Shown: piece by piece, positions 1 through 8,413 of the stretch
Numbering within the stretch: the stretch's first letter is position 1
How the letters are laid out: each line of letters opens with the position of its first letter
NCBI RefSeq assembly: GCF_030732065.1
Contig: NZ_JAVBHX010000002.1
Coordinates: 369,904-433,903, forward strand
Direction of reading: 5' to 3'
DNA length: 64,000 nucleotides
Source of the DNA: Oceanimonas aquatica
GTDB taxonomy: Bacteria; Pseudomonadota; Gammaproteobacteria; Enterobacterales; Aeromonadaceae
Position numbers and translations under genes: made by a program
Notes under the pieces: generated by a model
Databases searched by the model: none
The model's input: the letters and a program-made list of their open reading frames with translations, nothing else
Told to the model about the DNA's origin: nothing

Positions 1-217
1 GCTCGGAAATATCGGTTAGCGGAGAAACATCCTGGCGGGAAGAAAAGCCGGCACGCTCGGCGGCGCGGGAGAACAGAACAGGGGTAAGCAGACCATCGGC
101 CAGGGGAAAACCATTAACCAACGCCTCGCCCTGATGGGGCTGACCGTAAAACCGGGTGAGAAACACCAGGCTCTGTAAAAGAGGATCCTTGAGCGTGTTT
201 GCATCCTGCATACCCAT
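1..217 (-). CDS. Type I secretion ABC transporter, N-terminal fragment (LapB/HlyB type)
   Basis: Only the first 72 codons are inside the window; the gene continues past position 1. The fragment starts at an ATG with GGAG five bases upstream (minus strand), and begins MGMQDANTLKDPLLQSL. The pattern LVFLTRFYGQP...LPLADGLLTP.LFSRAAERAG is typical of the N-terminal C39-like domain of the inner-membrane ABC component of type I secretion systems that export RTX adhesins and toxins. No cysteine is present in these 72 residues, so the domain is probably the non-proteolytic substrate-binding form. The membrane and ATPase domains are not visible. The family call rests on this short domain alone. Confidence 0.7.
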   Translation of the reverse strand, partial: MGMQDANTLKDPLLQSLVFLTRFYGQPHQGEALVNGFPLADGLLTPVLFSRAAERAGFSSRQDVSPLTDISE

Positions 218-323
218 AACTGCTCCGTATGGAAGCGCCTGAATCTTATTCTAGTGAAGTTATGGAAGTGCGGCGAAAAATCGAACGATTGGGAGGGTGT
301 GAGGAAATGGGGAATGGGGGGAT

Positions 324-461
324 GGAAAGCGGGCTGCCAGCCCGCAATTTGGCGCGAAGCGGCAATAATGGATCCCGTCCCCGCCTGCGCAGGGATGACG
401 TTCCTTTGGGAATGACGGCTGAGCGTCTGCGGCGCTAAGGCGGGCAAGCTGCCCGCGCTCC
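324..461 (+). repeat. Family A palindromic repeat, split by a family C repeat
   Basis: The left part (324-368) carries the stem GCGGGCTGCCAGCCCGC and TTTGGCGCGAAGCGGCAA. The right part (421-461) carries a GCGTCTGCGGCGC hairpin and ends GCCCGCGCTCC. These match the two halves of the repeats at 16849, 30433 and 46440. Between them, 369-420 holds GGATCCCGTCCCC...GGGATGACG and GGGAATGACGG, a different repeat type. The simplest reading is that a family C element inserted into a family A element. The rest of the 252-base gap between the transporter fragment and galE shows nothing else. Confidence 0.7.
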
Positions 462-469
462 AAACATCC

Positions 470-1486
470 CTATTCCCCGTACCCTTCAGGGTTTTGCGAC
501 TGCCAGCGCCAGGCATCGGTCATCATCTGCTCAAGACCACGCTCAGCCTGCCAGCCCAGCTGCTGCAGGGCTTTGGAAGGATCCGACCAGCACTCGGCAA
601 TGTCGCCGGGGCGGCGGGGGGCAATGGCATAAGGCACGTCACGGCCGCTGGCCCGCTCAAAGGCCTTGACCATTTGCAGCACCGAATAACCCTGGCCGGT
701 ACCCAGGTTGTAAGTGCTTACGCCATCGTGGCCGGCAATACGCTCAAGCGCCTTCAGGTGCCCCAGAGCCAGGTCCACTACATGAATATAATCGCGCACA
801 CCGGTGCCATCGGGCGTGGGGTAATCGTTGCCAAACACCGCCAGTTGCTGCAGCCGGCCCACCGCCACCTGAGCAATGTAAGGCAGCAGGTTATTAGGAG
901 TGCCGTTTGGATCTTCACCAATCTGGCCCGACTCGTGGGCCCCCACCGGGTTAAAATAACGCAGCAGAGCAATGGCCCAGCGCGAGTCCGACTTGCTCAC
1001 ATCCTGCAGCACCTGCTCCACCATCAGCTTGGAGGTGCCATAAGGATTGGTGGTGCCGCCCACGGCAAAGTCTTCGGTAATAGGCATGTGCTGCGGCTCG
1101 CCATAAACCGTGGCAGACGAGCTGAACACCAGCCTGAATACACCGGCCTTGCGCATGGCTTCTACCAGCACCAGAGTACCGTTTACATTGTTATCGTAAT
1201 ATTCCAGCGGTTTTTGCACGCTCTCACCCACTGCCTTCAGCCCGGCGAAGTGCACCACACAATCAATGGCATGTTCGGCAAAGAGTTTTTCCAGCAGCGC
1301 CACATCGCGAATATCACCCTGCACAAAAGGTACCTTCCGCCCGGTGATCTGCTCAACCCGCTTCAGCGACTCGGGCGAAGAATTGGACAGATTATCCAGC
1401 ACCAGCACATCATTACCGGCGTTCAGCAGCTCCACCACCGTATGCGAGCCAATGTATCCGGCCCCGCCGGTTACCAGAATGGTCAT
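470..1486 (-). CDS. galE: UDP-glucose 4-epimerase
   Basis: Interconverts UDP-glucose and UDP-galactose in the cytoplasm, supplying UDP-galactose for surface glycans and the Leloir pathway. The 338-residue protein is the usual length. It shows the NAD-binding GGAGYIG at residues 7-13, the substrate serine in FSSSAT (Ser124), and the catalytic YxxxK pair (Tyr149, Lys153 in NPYGTSK), the positions known from E. coli GalE. It is the last gene of the polysaccharide locus read from ugd, 161 bases beyond the MBL hydrolase gene; a family B repeat fills that gap. The paralogous nucleotide-sugar epimerases are less likely because the full GalE length and motifs fit. Confidence 0.95.
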   Translation of the reverse strand: MTILVTGGAGYIGSHTVVELLNAGNDVLVLDNLSNSSPESLKRVEQITGRKVPFVQGDIRDVALLEKLFAEHAIDCVVHFAGLKAVGESVQKPLEYYDNNVNGTLVLVEAMRKAGVFRLVFSSSATVYGEPQHMPITEDFAVGGTTNPYGTSKLMVEQVLQDVSKSDSRWAIALLRYFNPVGAHESGQIGEDPNGTPNNLLPYIAQVAVGRLQQLAVFGNDYPTPDGTGVRDYIHVVDLALGHLKALERIAGHDGVSTYNLGTGQGYSVLQMVKAFERASGRDVPYAIAPRRPGDIAECWSDPSKALQQLGWQAERGLEQMMTDAWRWQSQNPEGYGE

Positions 1487-1569
1487 AGTTATCCCTTATT
1501 ATCGATTTGGATTAGCGCCTGGCTGAATTTTCGGGTGATGTGAAGATGAGTGCAAGCGGCCTTTACCCC

Positions 1570-1638
1570 GTAGGCCCGGCTTAAGCCGGACAAATCATTC
1601 CCCATGCAACCTCATTGCCCCACTAAAGTGGGGCCTAC
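1570..1638. repeat. Family B palindromic repeat, copy 1
   Basis: Terminal inverted repeats GTAGGCCC / GGGCCTAC enclose two hairpins, CCGGCTTAAGCCGG and CCCCACTAAAGTGGGG. It lies between the MBL hydrolase stop and the galE start on the minus strand. A second copy with the same layout is at 13122-13190. It could act as a weak terminator or mRNA-stabilising structure between the two genes, but there is no T tract. Confidence 0.75.
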
Positions 1639-1646
1639 GCTGAGCA

Positions 1647-3017
1647 CTAACCGCCAGGGATTACCACCTTCGTCTCCGGCAGCAACTCTTTCAACCGCGC
1701 CTGCAATGCGGCCTTGGCATGAGCTTCGCCGTGGATTAAGCGTATCTGCCGGGGCGGCGGGTTAATGCCGGTGGCAAAGTTTATCAAATCCTCCTGCCCG
1801 GCATGAGCCGAATAACCACTTACCTGGTGCACTCGCGCGCGAATGGTTAAGCGTTCGCCATCCAGCTCTACCCAGCCTTCCTTTGGCCCGTATTCCAGAA
1901 TATCCCGCCCCGGCGTGCCCTCGGCCTGGTAACCCACAAACAGCACATCGTTACGCGGATCGTTCAGCAGCGCCTTCAAATAATTCACCACCCGGCCGCC
2001 GGCGCACATGCCCGAGCCCGCCAGCACCACACAGGGTTTGCGCGAACGAGCCAGATAGCCCACCGCATTTAAATGATCCTGATGGGAATTAACCACGGTT
2101 AACTGCTCAAACGACAACGGGTGCCTCCCCTCACTCAACCGCTCCCGGGCCTCGTCGTTCCAGAACGGCTTGAGCTGGCGGTAAAGCTGAGTAAAGTTTG
2201 CCGCCAGGGGCGAATCCACCACCACCTCAAGCTCACGCCACGGCAGGCCGGGTGCTGCCTGCTCGCCACCAAATTCGGCAATCAGACTTTCCAGCTCATA
2301 CAGCAAGTCTTGCGTACGGCCCAGGCTAAAGGCCGGTATCAGCAAAGTGCCGCCGTCTTCCAGAGCATGCTCCACCGCCGCCTTAAGGCGCATGCGGCGA
2401 TGCTCACGGCTTTCATGATTTTTATCGCCATAGGTGCTTTCCAGCACCAGCACATTGCAGCGCTCGGGCGAAGCTGGCGGCACCAGCAAGGGCGAATGGG
2501 GCGCGCCCAGATCTCCACTGAACACCACGCGCTGATCATGAACATCACACTCCACATAAGCCGAGCCCAGAATATGCCCGGCCCGCTGCAGCCGAATGGA
2601 AATATCACTGCCTTCCACCTGCTGCCACTGGCCGTAAGGTAAAGGCCGCAACCGAGATGCCAGCAGCTTGAGCACCCGGTTAATAAGCTTTTCATACCGG
2701 GTAAAGCCAATTTTCAGCGCATCTTCCAGCATGGCCGGCAACAACAAGGCCGAAGGCTGCGAGCAATAGATAGGCCCTTCAAACCCCGCCCCCAGCAAAT
2801 AGGGTAGTCGGCCCACGTGATCGATATGCACATGGGTAACCACCAGCGCCTTGATGTGAGCAATATCAAAGTCGATGGCCAGTTCGCGCTTGCCTTCCAG
2901 GCCCTGAAACAGGCCGCAATCAATAAAAATGCCGGCATCACCGGCACGCAATTCATGGCACGAACCGGTAACACCGTTTACCGCCCCGTGATGCAAAACC
3001 TCCAGTCCCTTGCTCAT
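1647..3017 (-). CDS. MBL-fold/beta-CASP RNA exonuclease-like hydrolase
   Basis: A 456-residue metallo-beta-lactamase-fold protein of the beta-CASP group, which contains RNA 3'-end processing nucleases. The zinc motif HVHIDH lies in VVTHVHIDHVGRLPYL near residue 65. Later motifs are FSGDLG, the beta-CASP region with VLVLESTYGD, and SGYSAHAGQ and IHGEAHA near the C-terminus. The start was set at 3017 (MSKGLEVLHHG) because GGAG lies six bases upstream; a longer frame to 3125 runs into the preceding gene and lacks this signal. It follows the priming sugar transferase gene by 58 bases. Its role in a polysaccharide operon is unknown; nuclease activity is inferred from the family. Confidence 0.85.
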   Translation of the reverse strand: MSKGLEVLHHGAVNGVTGSCHELRAGDAGIFIDCGLFQGLEGKRELAIDFDIAHIKALVVTHVHIDHVGRLPYLLGAGFEGPIYCSQPSALLLPAMLEDALKIGFTRYEKLINRVLKLLASRLRPLPYGQWQQVEGSDISIRLQRAGHILGSAYVECDVHDQRVVFSGDLGAPHSPLLVPPASPERCNVLVLESTYGDKNHESREHRRMRLKAAVEHALEDGGTLLIPAFSLGRTQDLLYELESLIAEFGGEQAAPGLPWRELEVVVDSPLAANFTQLYRQLKPFWNDEARERLSEGRHPLSFEQLTVVNSHQDHLNAVGYLARSRKPCVVLAGSGMCAGGRVVNYLKALLNDPRNDVLFVGYQAEGTPGRDILEYGPKEGWVELDGERLTIRARVHQVSGYSAHAGQEDLINFATGINPPPRQIRLIHGEAHAKAALQARLKELLPETKVVIPGG

Positions 3018-3075
3018 GTGCTCTCCTTGGTTTTTACTCCCTCCCTTTTTCAAGGGGAGGGCCGGGGTGGGGTTG

Positions 3076-4350
3076 TCACCTAGCCCCAAACCCCGTAAAA
3101 ATAATGCGAATAGTTTTGTATACAATCAACACATCCAACCAGAACGAAAAATTCTTTATGTAATAAAAATCGTGCTGAATTTTAATGCAGGTATCTTCGG
3201 CACTGCTGGCATAGCCCTGCTCAACCTGAGCCCAGCCGGTGATCCCCGGCCTTACCACGTGGCGGTAAATATAGAACGGAATCTCTTCATCAAATTTATC
3301 CACAAAAGCCCGCTGCTCGGGCCGGGGGCCTATCAGGCTCATATCGCCCTTCAGCACATTAAAAAACTGCGGAAACTCATCCAGCCGGGTTTTGCGAATA
3401 AACCTGCCCACCCGGGTTACACGCCCGTCATCACATTGCGCCAGCCTGGCTCCACCGGCTTCTGAATCAAGGCACATGCTGCGGAACTTGTAGATGGTAA
3501 AATCGCGCCCGCCCTGCCCTACCCGCTGCTGGGCAAACAATACCGGGCCGGGGCTGTCCAGCCTTACCGCCAGCGCAGTGAGCAACATTACCGGCACGGT
3601 AACCGGAGCAGCAAGCAGTACGGCGGCAATATCAATCACCCGTTTTACAAACGAATAAACAACCGGCGGCTGCAAAGAGCCAAACTCATTCTCGGAAATA
3701 TGTTCAATTTTCACCCTTCCGGTCAGCGATTCCATCACCTGCTTGTAATGATAAACCGGCACCCCGGCCAGAATGCTGCGGGCCAGAAAACGCTCCCACT
3801 CTTCAGGAATGTCGGCATATAAATCGGCCACTACTGCATCCACCTCGCCGCCATGCAACCCGGGTGACTCCAGTCTTACCCAGCTAACGCCATCAAGCTC
3901 ACTCACCTCGGCAGCCTGGCCAATGGGTAAATAAGCTATTTTTTTATTCGCATGCCGCACCAGAAACAGATAACTGAAGTAGCAGAACACCACATTGGCA
4001 AACACCGAGCAGTAAATATAATAAACCGAATAATTCAGACGGAAGGTAAACAACACACCAATCAAAAAGCCATACCACACCAGCACAGTGGGCAAAATAT
4101 AAACCGCCGATCTTGCCCCCGGGTAACTCATCAGCTGCCTCAGGGTAAAGAACATGCCCACATAAACCAGCGCCACCCCTAACTGACTGTTACGCTCGGA
4201 TAAATCGGGCTCCAGCCAGCCATCAGTGCCCCAAATAACAAGGCCGGGTAACAGCACCACCAGCACAAAACCCGCCACCAAATGGCTGAACCAGCCCATC
4301 AGCAACCTGGTGCGCCACTGCACATGACGCTTCATTACTGACTGCTCCAT
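3076..4350 (-). CDS. Priming polyprenyl-phosphate sugar-1-phosphate transferase
   Basis: Predicted membrane enzyme that loads the first sugar phosphate onto undecaprenyl phosphate to begin a polysaccharide repeat unit (WbaP/WcaJ-type, bacterial sugar transferase family). The 424 residues hold several hydrophobic segments in the first 125 residues, a soluble middle region, one more membrane segment around residues 235-260, and the catalytic domain with RLDSPGPVLFAQQRVG, YKFRSM, RVTRVGRFIRKTRLDEFPQ and MSLIGPRPE. The start at 4350 has AGGAGG upstream. The sugar cannot be read from the sequence. Base composition here is closer to the genome average than in the glycosyltransferase genes just upstream in transcription. 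Confidence 0.92.
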   Translation of the reverse strand: MEQSVMKRHVQWRTRLLMGWFSHLVAGFVLVVLLPGLVIWGTDGWLEPDLSERNSQLGVALVYVGMFFTLRQLMSYPGARSAVYILPTVLVWYGFLIGVLFTFRLNYSVYYIYCSVFANVVFCYFSYLFLVRHANKKIAYLPIGQAAEVSELDGVSWVRLESPGLHGGEVDAVVADLYADIPEEWERFLARSILAGVPVYHYKQVMESLTGRVKIEHISENEFGSLQPPVVYSFVKRVIDIAAVLLAAPVTVPVMLLTALAVRLDSPGPVLFAQQRVGQGGRDFTIYKFRSMCLDSEAGGARLAQCDDGRVTRVGRFIRKTRLDEFPQFFNVLKGDMSLIGPRPEQRAFVDKFDEEIPFYIYRHVVRPGITGWAQVEQGYASSAEDTCIKIQHDFYYIKNFSFWLDVLIVYKTIRIIFTGFGAR

Positions 4351-4492
4351 TTAGCCTCCTGAACATCCTGGCTCTTTAAAAAACTTAATAAAAAACCTAC
4401 CCTGTATTTTCTGCTACACCAGCTCAACAGCCTTACACATTCAACCTGACCAACAACTCGAAATTAGCTCCCGCCAATTAAATAAAAAAAAC

Positions 4493-5269
4493 TCAATGAA
4501 GAACTCCCAAAAACCTGGCCAAAACGGGATAGTTTTTCCTTAACACACCGCGAATAGCATAATGAGAAAAACAGTAGGCAGATCTAAAAAATGAGAGACT
4601 CTCTACCTCCCGATACACTTTCCAGGTATACTTTGAGGCATGCAACTTATTGAATGAAATTGATCCTTCATGAACTCTGTATTGAGCAAGTGGCTCGTTT
4701 ATTCCATACGCATAATCCACTTCTTTCAGCAACTTCAACCAAAGTGAAAAATCCTGCCTCTTGCGGATCTCTGGCATATAAACCTTTCCAAAGCAATCAG
4801 TATCATACATTGCAGTCAGGCAACCAATATAACAAGTTTTTAGCAAATCACTGTAAGACACCTTTTTCGGAACACCTATATGGCCTAATACATTTCCGTC
4901 AGCATCAATTCTTTCATACTCGGCATATGAAAATGGCACTCTGTTTCCCTGCATAAAATTAACTTGTTTTTCAAGCTTACAGGGTAGCCATCGATCATCA
5001 GCATCAAGAAAAGCGATATACCTTCCCTTAGCCATGGAGATAGCCTTATTGCGTGCAACCGCCGCCCCGGAGTTTACAGACAACTCAACCACTTTAATAC
5101 GTTCATCTTTTTCCGAATACAGCCTGGCTATAGCCAAAGAATTATCTGTTGAGCAATCATTAACTAAAATCATTTCCCAACTCTGAAAAGATTGCTCAAT
5201 CACAGATTCTATTGCATCACCAATGAAGGATGAACAATTAAAAACAGGAGTGATAATGGAAACTACCAT
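4493..5269 (-). CDS. Family 2 glycosyltransferase
   Basis: GT-A fold glycosyltransferase of 258 residues, predicted to add one sugar to the lipid-linked repeat unit at the cytoplasmic face of the membrane. Visible motifs are the N-terminal VSIITPVFNCSSFIGDAIESV, VNDCSTDNS and the metal-binding FLDADDRW near residue 93. Donor and acceptor are not predictable. The start overlaps the end of the preceding glycosyltransferase gene by seven bases (5263-5269), so the two are probably translated in coupling. The gene is visibly AT-rich compared with the flanks. A 142-base AT-rich gap separates it from the sugar transferase gene; no terminator was seen there. Confidence 0.9.
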   Translation of the reverse strand: MVVSIITPVFNCSSFIGDAIESVIEQSFQSWEMILVNDCSTDNSLAIARLYSEKDERIKVVELSVNSGAAVARNKAISMAKGRYIAFLDADDRWLPCKLEKQVNFMQGNRVPFSYAEYERIDADGNVLGHIGVPKKVSYSDLLKTCYIGCLTAMYDTDCFGKVYMPEIRKRQDFSLWLKLLKEVDYAYGINEPLAQYRVHEGSISFNKLHASKYTWKVYREVESLSFFRSAYCFSHYAIRGVLRKNYPVLARFLGVLH

Positions 5270-6063
5270 CTTAAAAGCCTTCTACCATGCATAAGTGTTG
5301 CAGCAACCCTGGTAAGAACAAATACCTTATCATAATCTTTTTTAAGCAACATACTGCAATAAGCCTTCAACAAGTAGATAATTCGATTCATTTCATCTAT
5401 TTTATTTATTTCTTTTCTCGTTGCTGAACCTTTTCGTTCAAAGACCAAATAGCAAGCATCAGTTCTCACCTTACGTATAGCTCTCACATTTCTTGAAATT
5501 TTAGCCATGAAAAGAGAATCCTCACCAACAGCCAGATTATTATCAAACCTGACTCCATCAATCATACTGCGATGAATCAACTTGCCACATGCTGATGAAA
5601 AAAACTTACGACTTTTAAAGTTTAAATTTTCAACATCATTCACATTCAAAAATGCCTTACCAATATAACTCTCTTTTCTCTCGGAAGGATTAGTATTAAA
5701 GTTAAAAACATTACCAACCCCCAATACATCATCATCAGAAACATCAAGCAGACTTTTAAGATAGTTAGGTGTGATGCAGTCATCATCATCAATAAAAGTT
5801 AAAAACTCCTCACCGGAGTTATCAATAAGAAAGTTCCTCGCAGAAGAAACACTGGGCTCAGGAAGGTAATAATACCTAAAATTAAAACTGTAACTACCTA
5901 GCAACCCTGTAAGAAAACTCTCAAACTTTTCTTTTGGTCCATTAAGCGCAATATAGACTGTAAACAAAGACTTGGACAAAGTTTGCTGCTCTATACTTTC
6001 CAAGCAATGTTCTACATAGGCCTCGGGCTTGTAGGATGGTATAAGGACAGATATTCTAGGCAT
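5263..6063 (-). CDS. Family 2 glycosyltransferase
   Basis: A 266-residue GT-A fold glycosyltransferase. It opens with RISVLIPSYKPEAYVEHCLESI, then ALNGPKE, SSARNFLIDNSG and the metal-binding FIDDDDCI near residue 93. It belongs to the AT-rich core of the locus and overlaps the next gene by seven bases. No membrane segment is evident, so it probably works at the cytoplasmic face of the inner membrane on the lipid-linked intermediate. The transferred sugar is unknown. The start ATG at 6063 is preceded by an AT-rich spacer of 57 bases after the previous gene. Confidence 0.88.
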   Translation of the reverse strand: MPRISVLIPSYKPEAYVEHCLESIEQQTLSKSLFTVYIALNGPKEKFESFLTGLLGSYSFNFRYYYLPEPSVSSARNFLIDNSGEEFLTFIDDDDCITPNYLKSLLDVSDDDVLGVGNVFNFNTNPSERKESYIGKAFLNVNDVENLNFKSRKFFSSACGKLIHRSMIDGVRFDNNLAVGEDSLFMAKISRNVRAIRKVRTDACYLVFERKGSATRKEINKIDEMNRIIYLLKAYCSMLLKKDYDKVFVLTRVAATLMHGRRLLRW

Positions 6064-6120
6064 AATTATGTAAAACTAAAACGTGAAGAAATTATAAAGA
6101 CCTTATATAAAAAACAAAAA

Positions 6121-7011
6121 CTAATTTTGACGCTTTAAGTAAAAAAAACGTTTCCACCTACCAAGTTGTAAAATTTTTGAAAACTCGACTCTCAGCGAAG
6201 ATCTGCTTATAACGCATAGCGTCTTTAATAAAGTAACAGGCCCATAACCAATTGACTCGAGTAGAAAACCAGTACCTGATTGCAAAGATGTATGTCCGGT
6301 CGCAACAATTCTATCGGCCAATGTCGCCGCAACTTTCACCCTAGTAATAAAATTCTCTGAGCTTTTTATGGTGGTTAAACTGTCAGAGCGCTTGGTAACT
6401 ATATAAACCATCTCTGGCACAACCCTAATATTATCGCAGGAAAGCGCCACTAAAACATTAAACGCCACATCATTACCAACGAAAACCTCATCGAATAAAA
6501 AACCATCGGCGCGCTTCCTTTTATATATTTTAGCCCACGGAACGACATGCCATTGCTTCAAATTACTGAGAGCAACCTCACTTTCATCATCAAAAACACA
6601 AAAAACCAAATCATTAAACCTCTCAGCCCTAAGAGATTCTGAATCAGTGATATCGTTATATCCTCCAGCCAAGAAATAAACCAAATCAACTTCATCATCA
6701 ATGCTTCTATCAAAAACATCAAAAGCATCACCCACGAATTCATCATCTGAGTCAGCAAAAACAAGCCAATCACCTTCAGCATTAATAAGCCCTACATTTC
6801 TAGCTGCACCGGCACCTTTATTTACCTCAGTAGAAAGCCATGTGACAGATGAAAAAAAATTTCTAACATGTGACAAAGCAATTTGTTCTGAAGAACAATC
6901 ATCAACAACTAATACCTGTATATCACCACGCTCTACAGGTATTGATTTCAATAAACGAGACAATCTTTTTGAGTCATTATAGTGTGGTACTATTACTGTG
7001 TATTTGAACAT
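6121..7011 (-). CDS. Family 2 glycosyltransferase
   Basis: A 296-residue GT-A fold protein. Motifs are YTVIVPHYNDSKRLSRLL, VVDDCSSE, NKGAGAARNVGL and the metal-binding FADSDDEF near residue 92. It probably extends the repeat unit in the cytoplasm. Immediately upstream on the minus strand lies a dead transposase fragment (7050-7235). The insertion may therefore have separated this gene from the pyruvyl transferase gene, or removed a gene between them. Codon use is AT-rich like its neighbours. Donor sugar unknown. Confidence 0.88.
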   Translation of the reverse strand: MFKYTVIVPHYNDSKRLSRLLKSIPVERGDIQVLVVDDCSSEQIALSHVRNFFSSVTWLSTEVNKGAGAARNVGLINAEGDWLVFADSDDEFVGDAFDVFDRSIDDEVDLVYFLAGGYNDITDSESLRAERFNDLVFCVFDDESEVALSNLKQWHVVPWAKIYKRKRADGFLFDEVFVGNDVAFNVLVALSCDNIRVVPEMVYIVTKRSDSLTTIKSSENFITRVKVAATLADRIVATGHTSLQSGTGFLLESIGYGPVTLLKTLCVISRSSLRVEFSKILQLGRWKRFFYLKRQN

Positions 7012-7049
7012 AGACCCACATCCAGGAAAAGATTAAAAGCAGGACAAGA

Positions 7050-7235
7050 CTACGAAAGCCCTAGTCCTGACAGGACTTGCGACAGGTAATCGGCATTTCT
7101 ACTTGCCCGATTCTGTTTACGTTTGATACTGGCCTTGAAGCTGGTATCACTGTTCAGGGTATTGAGTGCCATATACCTAATGGCCACCATGTTTTAACCG
7201 GCCTGCTCACGGCGCTTAATCCTAAAAGACAGACA
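7050..7235 (-). pseudogene. Remnant of ISAs1-family (H-repeat-associated) transposase, C-terminus
   Basis: Reading the minus strand gives FRIKRREQAG, a stop, then NMVAIRYMALNTLNSD, FKASIKRKQ and NADYLSQVLSGLGLS before TAG at 7052-7050. This matches the C-terminal end of ISAs1/H-repeat transposases, for example the pattern AxNxLxxDxxFKAxxxRKxxxAxxxxDYLxxVLxGxGLS known from E. coli YdcC-type proteins. An in-frame TAA replaces the expected Glu codon before NMV. The N-terminal and catalytic parts are absent, so it is a truncated, inactive relic. It occupies the 253-base gap in the polysaccharide locus. No intact terminal repeats were recognised. Confidence 0.82.
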
Positions 7236-7264
7236 GTTAGGCCGAGCTGATGTGTAAAAAATCA

Positions 7265-8413
7265 TTACCGTGGGCCAACACTGTCTATGACAGAAAAAAC
7301 TCTTTCCCACATTTCTTCTGATAGTTCTTTTAATTCATTCGATTTTTTGGCAAGCAATGCACACAAGGGTTTTGAAGATTCAGGATTAATCAATAGATCA
7401 ATTTTTTTGTATAGAACTACATCGTCATCATTAACTGAAATGAGTCCTTCAATAAATCCATAATCTTCGAAGAGGCGCTGATATTTATGGCTCCAGCCTG
7501 TAGCCAAGGAAGGCACCCCCTGCGAAAGTGCACTGACCAAGCCGTGAAACCGGCTACCTATTGTAGCATCGCATGTTCCCAAGATCCCTTTTATATGTAA
7601 AGGATCTGTTTCCTTAACAATAGGAACACTACCTACAGCATAAGAGACTTTATCTGCTAGTATCTGATCATTTTTTCCTTCATGTACTAATAAAAATGGC
7701 TGCAGACCTCTATCAACTAAATATTTTACTACTTTAATCAAAAAAGGTAGATAAGCTTGACTTGTTTTTAGATCAGTTTTATCAACCATCCTGTAGTTAG
7801 GTACGATGGCAATACGCTTGTCCGTCGGGTCATAGCCATGCGGAAATGTACCTTTAACTAAATTAGTAAAATCAGGATACAGTTTTATCTTTTCTTTCTC
7901 ACCAACCAACTGTGTAAGATAGCGATATGAATCTTTTTCACGAGGAAAAATCAAATCTGCATTTTCAGCCCAAATTTTAACATATTTTATTATATTGCTT
8001 TTTTCATAGGGGCCAAAAGCCTGTGGTAACATGATTAGTTTTGTGCCATTTTTTTTCCATTTTTTACTTGAAGCACTCAACTCTCGGCTGGATGCAGGCC
8101 CCCACTGGTCACTATATGAAAAACCAGCAGCATCAATAACAATATCAATCTCATTTGTTGTTACCAAGCCGTAAGCCTTCAGCAACCGATTTGGTATAAA
8201 TTGTGTGAAATCAATGCCCTTACGCCAAAACCATGCTTTCGGATATAGATTTAGCTTTAGCATTTTATCAAACGTATCATCAGCACCACCATAAATAGGT
8301 GCCATCGTCAGTTTGGCTTCTGGGTATCTCTCACGTAATCTTTGTACAACTGCGTGCAACATAAGTTCCGCGCCTTTGTTAATGAAACCTGCCCGTCTAA
8401 TTTCAATAATCAT
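7265..8413 (-). CDS. Polysaccharide pyruvyl transferase family protein
   Basis: A 382-residue protein of the PS_pyruv_trans family (CsaB/WcaK type), whose members add pyruvate ketals to sugars from phosphoenolpyruvate. Evidence: the N-terminal RRAGFINKGAELMLHAVVQRL, LPQAFGPY, and the C-terminal CDATIGSRFHGLVSALSQGVPSLATGWSHKY, the family's most conserved block. It starts inside the stop of the nitroreductase-family gene (TGATG junction), which suggests coupled translation and a shared task. Some family members have other or unknown activities, so pyruvylation here is inferred. AT-rich. Confidence 0.85.
   Translation of the reverse strand: MIIEIRRAGFINKGAELMLHAVVQRLRERYPEAKLTMAPIYGGADDTFDKMLKLNLYPKAWFWRKGIDFTQFIPNRLLKAYGLVTTNEIDIVIDAAGFSYSDQWGPASSRELSASSKKWKKNGTKLIMLPQAFGPYEKSNIIKYVKIWAENADLIFPREKDSYRYLTQLVGEKEKIKLYPDFTNLVKGTFPHGYDPTDKRIAIVPNYRMVDKTDLKTSQAYLPFLIKVVKYLVDRGLQPFLLVHEGKNDQILADKVSYAVGSVPIVKETDPLHIKGILGTCDATIGSRFHGLVSALSQGVPSLATGWSHKYQRLFEDYGFIEGLISVNDDDVVLYKKIDLLINPESSKPLCALLAKKSNELKELSEEMWERVFSVIDSVGPR

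Noticed and set aside
16-516. 166-codon minus-strand frame at the left edge
   Set aside because: It crosses the split repeat and the galE end. The true gene there is the transporter fragment in another frame with a ribosome site.
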